From Luminiphilus sp. (lineage in GTDB: Bacteria; Pseudomonadota; Gammaproteobacteria; Pseudomonadales; Halieaceae): 10,971 nucleotides of DNA. Below, piece by piece: positions 1 to 6,159 of this stretch. Location of the stretch: contig JAQXEB010000206.1 of assembly GCA_029251065.1 (NCBI GenBank), positions 1 through 10,971 of the forward strand. Direction: 5' to 3'. Under the pieces are notes generated by a model, which made no database searches, was not told the DNA's origin, and saw only the letters and a list, made by a program, of their open reading frames with translations. The translations under genes were made by a program, and so were the position numbers. Position 1 is the first letter of the stretch. Every line of letters starts with the position of its first letter.

Positions 1-37
1 GGACCAAGTTTGGCGGTATGGATTCTACAATGATAAG

Positions 38-54
38 CCCCATTAAAAATGGGG
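38..54. repeat. Perfect 7-bp inverted repeat with AAA loop at the hisF breakpoint
   Basis: CCCCATT (38-44) and AATGGGG (48-54) are perfect inverted copies separated by AAA. The repeat lies just before the point (about base 62) where HisF-like coding sequence begins. It could be a hairpin left at a recombination or assembly junction. It has no U-tract that would make it a clear terminator. The repeat is seen directly; its meaning is inferred. Confidence 0.6.
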
Positions 55-690
55 GGGATTACCCTTACATTTCTCGATATTACGGCGAGTCATGAGCAGC
101 GTGACACAACCTATCGTACGGTTGAGCAAATCGCAGCGCAGGTATTTATTCCGCTGACGGTGGGTGGCGGCGTGAGGGCGGTTGACGATATTCGTCGATT
201 ACTCAATGCCGGTGCTGACAAAGTAAGTATCAACACGGCGGCTATTTTTGATCCGGAATTGGTCAGAGAGTCCGCTGATCGGTTTGGCTCGCAGTGTATT
301 GTCGTTGCCATGGACGTGAAACGTCTTGCGGACGGCTCAGGGCGCTACGAACTGTTCACGCACGGTGGACGAAAACCGACGGGTCTGGAGGCGGTTGCCT
401 GGGCGCAAAAAATGGCGGACTACGGTGCTGGAGAGATTTTGCTCACCAGCATGGATAGAGACGGTACGAAAGATGGGTACGACCTTGCCATAACGCGTGC
501 AATTTCTGATGCCGTCGCTGTCCCCGTGATTGCGTCAGGCGGGGTGGGCACACTCGATCATCTTGTCGACGGCTTTAAGAAAGGGGGTGCTGACGCCGTT
601 CTTGCTGCCAGCATCTTCCATTTTGGTACGTATACTGTGAGTCAAGCTAAAGACCACATTGCAAAGGCTGGCATTAGGATGAGGCGCTAG
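49..690 (+). CDS. hisF: Imidazole glycerol phosphate synthase cyclase subunit HisF, 5'-incomplete
   Basis: HisF is the (beta/alpha)8-barrel cyclase of histidine biosynthesis. With HisH it uses ammonia from glutamine to turn PRFAR into imidazole glycerol phosphate and AICAR. Family signatures present are FLDITAS, TVGGGVR, GADKVSINTAA, AMDVKR, LLTSMDRDGT, VIASGGVG and ALAASIFHF. Aligned from memory to Thermotoga maritima HisF (offset about 41), Asp89 here matches catalytic Asp130. About 46 N-terminal residues are missing, including the strand with the other catalytic Asp (Asp11) and the CLDV and GRVVKG motifs. The ATG at 49 opens a frame whose first four or five residues do not match HisF; homology starts near base 62. 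An in-frame TAA lies at 34-36, and no other frame of bases 1-60 looks like HisF. The gene is therefore either truly truncated and probably inactive, or cut by a contig or assembly edge. Its stop codon interlocks with that of convergent ctp. Confidence 0.9.
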   Translation: MGGITLTFLDITASHEQRDTTYRTVEQIAAQVFIPLTVGGGVRAVDDIRRLLNAGADKVSINTAAIFDPELVRESADRFGSQCIVVAMDVKRLADGSGRYELFTHGGRKPTGLEAVAWAQKMADYGAGEILLTSMDRDGTKDGYDLAITRAISDAVAVPVIASGGVGTLDHLVDGFKKGGADAVLAASIFHFGTYTVSQAKDHIAKAGIRMRR

Positions 691-2075
691 TTAGTGCTTA
701 CTCCGGTCTCCACTTCCTGTATTTGAAGTGTTTTAAGGCTCACCGTTGACCCGGCTTTGTCGTTCAGATCTCGGTACACATTGATTCCCTTAAGCAGGGT
801 GAAGGCTTCGTACAGTTGATTGTCTTCCTCTCGGAGACTCGCGATCACTTCAGTCTCCACTTCCTGTTCTACGCCCTCATTGACCAGGCTGCCGTTGAGG
901 TCGGCTTCGCGCAGACGTCGCCCCTGCTCGAGACTCGTAAGACGCGCACGTTCGACAACGACGTCGGGAACAATACCGTCTTGCTGAATCGATCGCCCAC
1001 TGGGGGTGTAGTACAACGACGTGGTCAGCTTGAGTGCTTTTGATTCAGAGACGGGTAACACCGTTTGTACCGACCCTTTACCAAAGCTTTGCGTGCCCAT
1101 GATCACCCCACGGCCACGATCTTGGAGCGCGCCCGCGACGATCTCCGAGGCGCTGGCTGAACCTCCGTTGACCAAAACGACTAGGGGAACCCCAGGGATC
1201 ACCTCACCGGCTTCGGCGTTGAAGGTGCTGACTGAGTCAGGGTGGCGACCTTGGGTATAGACGACCAAGCCCCCGTCGAGAAAGTTACCGGCCATTTCCA
1301 CACTTGCGTTCATGACGCCACCGGGATTATTCCGAACATCTAAGACGATGCCACGCACCTCGCCCTCGCTCAATGCCGCCTCAAGGGCGGCAGTGACCTC
1401 CGCACCAGAGTCTCGTTGAAATCGCGACACCCTGATCACCCAGTAACCGTCATCAAGCTCACGCGTGCGAACGCTCGGTACTTCAATAACACCGCGCGTG
1501 ACGACCACATCGAAAGGCTGGCTTTCCCCTGCGCGACCGATTTCCAGTGTTACTTCAGTGCCTTTGGCGCCGCGCATGTACGTCGACGACTCGCTGGTGG
1601 ACATGCCTTGCGTCGACGTGCCATCAATTTTTAAGATCACGTCACCCGCCTGTAGACCAGCCTCGATCGCCGGCGAACCATCGATCGGCGTCACAATGGC
1701 GATGAAACCGCCCCGGTAGCCTATCTCGATACCCAGGCCGGTGAACTGACCATCGGTAGACTCCTGTAAATTTTCATAGTCGTCATCAGTCAGGTACGCG
1801 GAGTGCGGATCGAGATTCGTCAGCATGCCTTTGACGGCCATTTCAAAAAGCTCAGCGTCAGTGACCTCCTCGACATATCCGCGCCTGATCGCATCGAAGG
1901 TGTCGGCAAATAGCTGAAGCTCTTCAAACGAGATGCTCACAGAGGCCGCAGTCGCTTCGGCGTCGGTCTCCGAGAGCGTCAAGGCGCTGAGTGAAAGTAT
2001 CGCTGCGCCAATAAGGCCTCGGCCGACCCACTGCCTGCGCGCAAAAAATATGTTGGCCTGTCTGCTATTTTTCAT
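687..2075 (-). CDS. ctpA: Carboxyl-terminal processing protease (S41 family), periplasmic
   Basis: This is a 462-residue S41 serine protease of the CtpA/Prc type, which trims or degrades periplasmic proteins from their C-termini. A basic N-terminus followed by a hydrophobic segment (about residues 19-35) is a signal peptide or anchor. A PDZ domain spans about 98-185, with the core GSPAIEAGLQAGDVILKIDG. The protease core follows: Ser308 in SASASE is the expected nucleophile, with Lys333 and Gln337 in FGKGSVQ. The Ser-Lys spacing of 25 is the same as in E. coli Prc. It is the last gene of gpmI-envC-ctp, starting 10 bp after the envC stop with only a weak Shine-Dalgarno. In Pseudomonas, CtpA degrades peptidoglycan hydrolases, and the envC neighbour fits a cell-wall role; its substrate here is inferred. 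There is no terminator beyond it, because its stop lies inside the convergent hisF stop. Confidence 0.93.
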   Translation of the reverse strand: MKNSRQANIFFARRQWVGRGLIGAAILSLSALTLSETDAEATAASVSISFEELQLFADTFDAIRRGYVEEVTDAELFEMAVKGMLTNLDPHSAYLTDDDYENLQESTDGQFTGLGIEIGYRGGFIAIVTPIDGSPAIEAGLQAGDVILKIDGTSTQGMSTSESSTYMRGAKGTEVTLEIGRAGESQPFDVVVTRGVIEVPSVRTRELDDGYWVIRVSRFQRDSGAEVTAALEAALSEGEVRGIVLDVRNNPGGVMNASVEMAGNFLDGGLVVYTQGRHPDSVSTFNAEAGEVIPGVPLVVLVNGGSASASEIVAGALQDRGRGVIMGTQSFGKGSVQTVLPVSESKALKLTTSLYYTPSGRSIQQDGIVPDVVVERARLTSLEQGRRLREADLNGSLVNEGVEQEVETEVIASLREEDNQLYEAFTLLKGINVYRDLNDKAGSTVSLKTLQIQEVETGVSTN

Positions 2076-2085
2076 TCAATAACGC

Positions 2086-3243
2086 CTATCTAATCCAGTC
2101 CGCGGGATCCACGGGTACACCTTGAGAGCGTATCTCAAAATACAATGCGGGTAACGTGGCCCCGCCACTTGAGCCCACACGAGCAATAACCTCGCCTGGC
2201 GCGACCCATTCACCGGTCTCTTTTAACAAACTTTCATTTTGACCGTAGAGGCTCATCCACCCGTCGCCGTGGTCGACAATGGTGAGTAAGCCCTGACCAC
2301 GGAGCCAATCTGCATAGACAACTCGCCCAGAGTGTATTGACCGAACGGTTGACCCTCGCTCTGCCGGAATCAGCCACCCCTGCCACCTCAGGTCGCCGCG
2401 CGCTCGTTTCTGTCCGAAGCGCGTGCTGCTTGCCCCATCTAATGGCGCCCGCAATTTGCGGCCCAAAGCGCCAAAGTTTTCGAAACCGCGTCTTGCCGCG
2501 AGATTGGCCAGGCGCACCAAGAGTTCAGAAAGGAGGGTGTTTAGTCGTGTGCCGTCAGCCTTCAAAGCCTGTATTTGCGCGCCGTCACGTTTGAGTGAAC
2601 GTGATAGCGCAGCAATCACATCGCGCTGCTTGGTGCGTTCAGACACTAACTTTTGCTGTTCCTGCGACAGGGCTGCCTTCGCATTGCGTTGTGCCACTTG
2701 CTGCACTGCCAATTTCACGCGATTTTCATCAAGTGCGGCTACGGTGCGTTTAAAGGTGTCAATGTTTTTGATCTGATCAGCGAGCAAGAGATCGAAGTAG
2801 GCGAGATGGCGGGTGGTCTCTTGTGGGGAGCCATCACCAAAGATAATTTTTAGATCGCCGCCCTGCTTTAGAACTGAGAATGCACCCAATGCATTCTCCA
2901 ATAATTCGGACAGTCGACTTATTTCTCGTTCTAATGTCACTCCCTGCGCATCAAGCTCATTGATCTGCCGCTGTCGGGCGTTAATGCTCTCCTTCGCTCG
3001 TCGCAACGCCTCGTTGGCGCGACCAATCGCTTTGTCGGTTTGTTTAAGCGTGTTTTGGAGTTCGTTGCGCTCTTTGGACTGGGATGTCACCAGTTGTGTG
3101 AGCGTCGCAATTTCCCGATTCACCTGTTCTATTGCGGCCCTTGCTTCGGCTTCGGTTTGAGGTTCGACTGGGTCTGCGCCAGTCGCGTGCGACGTCATGC
3201 CGCAATAAAGGGCGGTCGCAACAATGAGCCATGCAGGTTTCAC
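2086..3243 (-). CDS. envC: Murein hydrolase activator EnvC (coiled coil plus degenerate LytM/M23 domain)
   Basis: EnvC is a periplasmic protein that, recruited by FtsEX, activates the amidases AmiA and AmiB to split septal peptidoglycan. The 385-residue product has a signal peptide (about 1-23, ending ATGA). It is followed by long heptad-rich coiled coils (about 28-115 and 150-245), rich in Glu, Gln, Lys and Arg, and a C-terminal LytM fold (about 278-385). The LytM domain keeps the EnvC-type stretches DLRWQGWLIPAERG, VDHGDGWMSLYGQNESLL and GSSGGATLPALYFEIR. The HxH zinc motif of active M23 peptidases is replaced by YFEI, as expected for a non-catalytic activator. The start is GTG, 9 bp after the gpmI stop, with GAGG-type sequence in the gpmI 3' end. 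Its place between gpmI and ctp suggests co-transcription. The E. coli protein is somewhat longer (about 419 residues). Confidence 0.93.
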   Translation of the reverse strand: MKPAWLIVATALYCGMTSHATGADPVEPQTEAEARAAIEQVNREIATLTQLVTSQSKERNELQNTLKQTDKAIGRANEALRRAKESINARQRQINELDAQGVTLEREISRLSELLENALGAFSVLKQGGDLKIIFGDGSPQETTRHLAYFDLLLADQIKNIDTFKRTVAALDENRVKLAVQQVAQRNAKAALSQEQQKLVSERTKQRDVIAALSRSLKRDGAQIQALKADGTRLNTLLSELLVRLANLAARRGFENFGALGRKLRAPLDGASSTRFGQKRARGDLRWQGWLIPAERGSTVRSIHSGRVVYADWLRGQGLLTIVDHGDGWMSLYGQNESLLKETGEWVAPGEVIARVGSSGGATLPALYFEIRSQGVPVDPADWIR

Positions 3244-3252
3244 GTCGCAGAC

Positions 3253-4794
3253 TCAGCGCGTGAGGAGCGAGGAGCCGGTCATAGCGTCTGGCTTTACAAT
3301 CTGCATGAGGTCAAGCACGGTCGGTGCAATGTCGGCGAGGACGCCTGGAGATGCGGCGAAGTGGCGCGCCTCGTGACCAATGTAAAAGAGCGGTACAGGC
3401 CTTGTTGTGTGCTGAGTATGCGGTTGTTCGGTGGTGTGATCGTGCATTTGTTCACAGTTGCCATGATCAGCCGTGATCAGTGCTTGGCCTCCGGCGGCTA
3501 GGACCGCGTCTTCGACACGGGCTATACATCGATCCAGTGTTTCGACGGCGGTTACTGCGGCCTGAAAATCGCCGGTATGGCCGACCATGTCCCCGTTAGC
3601 AAAATTGACGACAATGAGCTCGTGTGACCCGGTCTTAAGACTCGTGATGATGGCATCAGTGACTTGGTCGGCCGACATTTCGGGTTGCAGATCGTAGGTT
3701 GCGACGTCCGGAGAGGGAATCAAAATGCGTTCTTCACCGGTAAAAAGTCTTTCTCTACCGCCGCTGAAGAAAAACGTGACGTGCGCATATTTCTCGGTCT
3801 CCGCGATACGCGCCTGTCGAAGCCCTTTTGCTGCGACGACCTCACCCAACGTGTCGCTAATGACATCGGGCTCGAACGCGACCTTGGCATTGACTGCTTC
3901 ATAATATTCCGTCGTCGCAACCAGTCTTATCTTTGGTACGGACTGCCTTTGAAAGCCGGCAAAGGATGTCTCGGTGAGTGCCTGCGTGAGTTGCCGAGCT
4001 CGATCTGCGCGAAAATTCATAAACAGGACCGCGTCCCCGTCTGCCATTTCGACAGTGCTGCCGATCTTTGTGGGGCTGACGAACTCATCGTTTTCGTCCC
4101 GGGAATAGGCTGCGGCCAGAGCCTCAGCCGTTGATTCACTGTGGTACAGACTCTCGCCCTGGGTGATCAGACGGTAGGCCGGCTCCATTCGTGACCAGCG
4201 GTTATCCCGATCCATTGCGAAGTATCGTCCTTGCACGGTGGCGACGCGACCAACACCTAGTTCTTCAAAAACCTGATCGGCGCGCTTGAGCGACGGCGCA
4301 GCGCTGCGTGGGGGCATGTCTCGGCCGTCTAAAAAAGCATGTAAGTAAATGCGTGTTGCCCCGCGCGCGCGCGCGAGTCGCAGTGCCGCAAAAATATGTT
4401 CCTCGTGGCTGTGAACACCGCCGGGTGATAAGAGGCCCATCACATGAATCGCGCCGCCTGCTGACACAGCCGAGTCGATGGTCGCTGTATACGCGGTATT
4501 GGTATTAAACGAGCCGTCTTTGATGGCCTGATCAATGCGCGTGATACTTTGATAGATAATCCGTCCAGACCCTAAGCTCATGTGACCGACCTCGGAGTTC
4601 CCCATTTGTCCATCGGGTAGTCCGACGTCCAAGCCTGATCCCGAAACGAGCGTCGATTCTCCCTGGTCCCACAGTCGGTCGAAGGTTGGCGTGTGTGCGT
4701 GGAAGATCGCATTATTGTCTGGCTCCTCTCGGAAGCCGAACCCGTCTAAAATAACGAGTACCGTTGGCGAGAAAGGACTAAAAGACGATGACAT
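3253..4794 (-). CDS. gpmI: 2,3-bisphosphoglycerate-independent phosphoglycerate mutase
   Basis: This cytoplasmic enzyme of glycolysis and gluconeogenesis interconverts 3- and 2-phosphoglycerate through a phosphoserine intermediate, using two Mn2+ ions. The 513-residue product has the usual family length. Visible motifs are VILDGFG (first metal Asp17), GQMGNSEVGH with nucleophile Ser67, HAFLDGRDMPP and GRYFAMDRD of the transferase domain, NFANGDMVGHTG, and ITADHGNCEQM of the phosphatase/metal site. The ATG follows a GAGGGA Shine-Dalgarno on the minus strand, with rhodanese transcribed divergently upstream. It is first in the operon with envC and ctp; gpmI-envC adjacency is conserved in gammaproteobacteria. 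A (CG)7 run at 4362-4375 lies in codons for an ordinary ARAR stretch and needs no special explanation. Confidence 0.97.
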   Translation of the reverse strand: MSSSFSPFSPTVLVILDGFGFREEPDNNAIFHAHTPTFDRLWDQGESTLVSGSGLDVGLPDGQMGNSEVGHMSLGSGRIIYQSITRIDQAIKDGSFNTNTAYTATIDSAVSAGGAIHVMGLLSPGGVHSHEEHIFAALRLARARGATRIYLHAFLDGRDMPPRSAAPSLKRADQVFEELGVGRVATVQGRYFAMDRDNRWSRMEPAYRLITQGESLYHSESTAEALAAAYSRDENDEFVSPTKIGSTVEMADGDAVLFMNFRADRARQLTQALTETSFAGFQRQSVPKIRLVATTEYYEAVNAKVAFEPDVISDTLGEVVAAKGLRQARIAETEKYAHVTFFFSGGRERLFTGEERILIPSPDVATYDLQPEMSADQVTDAIITSLKTGSHELIVVNFANGDMVGHTGDFQAAVTAVETLDRCIARVEDAVLAAGGQALITADHGNCEQMHDHTTEQPHTQHTTRPVPLFYIGHEARHFAASPGVLADIAPTVLDLMQIVKPDAMTGSSLLTR

Positions 4795-4843
4795 AGGAAT
4801 CCCTCAGGTAGAGACGACAAGTCTAGCCTGATGATTGTTACAG

Positions 4844-4864
4844 ATCACCCTGTTGTCTGGTGAT
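4844..4864. repeat. 6-bp inverted repeat ATCACC/GGTGAT in the divergent promoter region
   Basis: ATCACC (4844-4849) and GGTGAT (4859-4864) form a perfect dyad with a 9-bp spacer between gpmI and the rhodanese gene. It may be an operator for the divergent pair. It is short enough to occur by chance, and I recognise no regulator consensus. Confidence 0.25.
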
Positions 4865-4872
4865 TGTGCTAC

Positions 4873-4901
4873 TGGAGAGCCCTCTTTGAAGCACGTATAC
4901 T
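4873..4901 (+). promoter_or_regulatory. Candidate sigma-70 promoter for rhodanese-grxC-secB
   Basis: TGGAGA (4873-4878, 4 of 6 to consensus) and TATACT (4896-4901, 5 of 6) are separated by exactly 17 bp. Transcription would start near 4908, leaving a leader of about 37 nt before the GTG at 4945. The 150-bp gap 4795-4944 is the only intergenic DNA that can serve both gpmI and the rhodanese operon. I found no equally good match for gpmI on the other strand. Confidence 0.42.
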
Positions 4902-4944
4902 CTCGCCTTTTCCTAGGTGCCCAATATGGGCAGAGAGCAAAACA

Positions 4945-5367
4945 GTGTCTTTTAGCCAATTTCTTATTTTTATTTCCGAGCAGTGGCTTTTGGTGTTTGC
5001 GCTTTTGCTGTCGCTTAACCTTCTCCTGTTTACGGAGTCACGCAAAGCGGGCCCGGCATTGAGCCCTCAGCAGGCGATTAATGTGACGAATAAGAACGGC
5101 GGTATCTTTTTGGATGTTCGAGACGCTAAAGACTTTAAAGGCGCTCACATTTCAAAAGCTGTCAATATACCCACGGCCAACCTGCAAGGTCGTATGGGTG
5201 AGCTTGAAGCCTATAAAGAGAAGCCGGTCATTGTTGTGTGTCGCATGGGTACGAGTGCGTCGGCGGCGGTTAAACAACTTCGTGCCGCCGGATTTTCGCA
5301 GGCCCAGCGTATGGCGGGTGGTATGATGACGTGGGATGAGCAGCGTTTGCCCGTGACGAAGAAATGA
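4945..5367 (+). CDS. Membrane-anchored rhodanese-like sulfurtransferase (YibN type)
   Basis: The 140-residue product has one N-terminal membrane segment (about 14-29, WLLVFALLLSLNLLLF) and a single cytoplasmic-type rhodanese domain (about 38-135). The domain shows FLDVRDAKDFKGAHI, the active-site loop VCRMGTSA with Cys99, and the closing GGMMTW motif. Rhodanese domains carry sulfur as a cysteine persulfide; the acceptor here is unknown. I chose the GTG at 4945 because homology to E. coli YibN, with a short cytoplasmic head before the membrane helix, begins there. The in-frame TTG at 4864 would lie upstream of the candidate promoter and adds a Cys/Trp-rich, unlike-YibN head. The Shine-Dalgarno (GAGAG) is modest. 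It overlaps grxC by 4 nt (ATGA), so the two are probably translationally coupled. The order rhodanese-grxC-secB is conserved in gammaproteobacteria. Confidence 0.85.
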   Translation: MSFSQFLIFISEQWLLVFALLLSLNLLLFTESRKAGPALSPQQAINVTNKNGGIFLDVRDAKDFKGAHISKAVNIPTANLQGRMGELEAYKEKPVIVVCRMGTSASAAVKQLRAAGFSQAQRMAGGMMTWDEQRLPVTKK

Positions 5368-5627
5368 AAACCGTAACCGTGTACACCACACAGTGGTGCC
5401 CATTTTGTCTTCGAGCAAAAAGCCTGTTAGCCAATAAAGGCGTTGAGTTTGATGAGATTCCTGTTGACGGCAACCCCTCGCTGCGCGCCGAAATGGCAGC
5501 AATGGCGGGCGCAACAAGCGTCCCTCAGATATGGATAGGCGACCAATACGTCGGGGGATGCGACGAGCTGTATAGTCTCGAACGTCGGCAACAGTTAGAT
5601 TCAATGCTTCAGGTCGAAGCACCCTAA
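5364..5627 (+). CDS. grxC: Glutaredoxin 3 (GrxC)
   Basis: This is a small cytoplasmic dithiol glutaredoxin that reduces disulfides and glutathionylated proteins using glutathione. The 87-residue product is close to the full E. coli GrxC length. It has the redox motif CPFC at 12-15, where E. coli has CPYC; the cis-proline segment TSVPQIWIG; and the glutathione-binding GGCDEL, which also carries the extra Cys typical of GrxC. The start codon overlaps the rhodanese stop in ATGA. The gap to secB is 25 bp, so all three genes are likely one transcript. Confidence 0.95.
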   Translation: MKTVTVYTTQWCPFCLRAKSLLANKGVEFDEIPVDGNPSLRAEMAAMAGATSVPQIWIGDQYVGGCDELYSLERRQQLDSMLQVEAP

Positions 5628-5652
5628 TAAATCGGATAGAGGAGTAACCGCG

Positions 5653-6159
5653 ATGGCGGATGAGCAATCTCAAGCTGTAGGTGCAGCTGAAGAAGAGCAG
5701 GTACAGCAGCAGTTCACGATGCAACGTATTTATGCGAAAGATGTGTCTTTTGAATCACCTGCTTCGCCGGATATTTTCCGCCAGAATTGGCAGCCAAACG
5801 TCAACGTTGATTTGAACACGAAGTCATCAGCAGTGGACGAGACGGGCAATCACGAGGTCGTTCTGACCATTACGGTGACTGCAAAGATCGAAGAAAAGAG
5901 TGCGTTTTTGGTGGAGGTTCAGCAGGCGGGTATTTTCTTCACGTCGGGAATTGATGCGGAGTCGCTCAAACAGATCTTGGCCACGGTGGCGCCGAATATT
6001 TTGTTCCCGTATGCGCGTGAAGCGATTGATAACTTAGTGGTCAAGGGCGGCTTCCCGCCACTGATGTTGGCGCCGGTCAACTTTGACGCCCTATACCGTC
6101 AGGCAATGGAGCAACAAGCGGCGGGTGGTGAACTCCCCGCGGATGGCGCAACGCATTAA
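5653..6159 (+). CDS. secB: Protein-export chaperone SecB
   Basis: SecB is a cytoplasmic tetrameric chaperone that keeps precursor proteins unfolded and hands them to SecA at the SecYEG translocon. The 168-residue product shows the family core: QQFTMQRIYAKDVSFESP, then DIFRQNWQP, the repeating beta strands HEVVLTITVTAKIEEKSAFLVEVQQAGIF, and the C-terminal region with LFPYAREAIDNLVVKGGFPPLMLAPVNF. It is a little longer than the E. coli protein (155 residues) because of an acidic, Gln-rich head and a short tail. A good Shine-Dalgarno (GGAG) precedes the ATG by 8 nt. Instead of gpsA, which follows secB in enterics, the next gene is the convergent ntrC. The secB TAA interlocks with the ntrC TAA. 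Confidence 0.96.
   Translation: MADEQSQAVGAAEEEQVQQQFTMQRIYAKDVSFESPASPDIFRQNWQPNVNVDLNTKSSAVDETGNHEVVLTITVTAKIEEKSAFLVEVQQAGIFFTSGIDAESLKQILATVAPNILFPYAREAIDNLVVKGGFPPLMLAPVNFDALYRQAMEQQAAGGELPADGATH

Noticed and set aside
3174..3243. Possible lipoprotein signal in EnvC (Cys in ALYCG)
   Set aside because: The residues before the Cys do not fit the lipobox, and a normal signal peptide cleavage after ATGA fits better.
3040..4134. Plus-strand open frames of 153 and 156 codons (3040-3501 and 3664-4134)
   Set aside because: They are antisense to envC and gpmI, whose motifs are unambiguous; the Cys/Arg-rich translations are typical of shadow frames.
4362..4375. (CG)7 alternating run that could form Z-DNA
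   Set aside because: It lies inside gpmI codons for Ala-Arg repeats and is short; a similar run occurs in ntrB near 8252-8262. No regulatory context.
4864..4944. N-terminal extension of the rhodanese from a TTG at 4864
   Set aside because: It would place the start upstream of the best promoter match, lacks homology to YibN proteins and has a Cys/Trp-rich non-conserved sequence.
5152..5724. 190-codon open frame on the minus strand opposite the rhodanese and grxC genes
   Set aside because: It is antisense to two clear, family-matching genes, its sequence is Arg/Leu-rich low-information shadow, and it has no recognisable domain or ribosome binding site.
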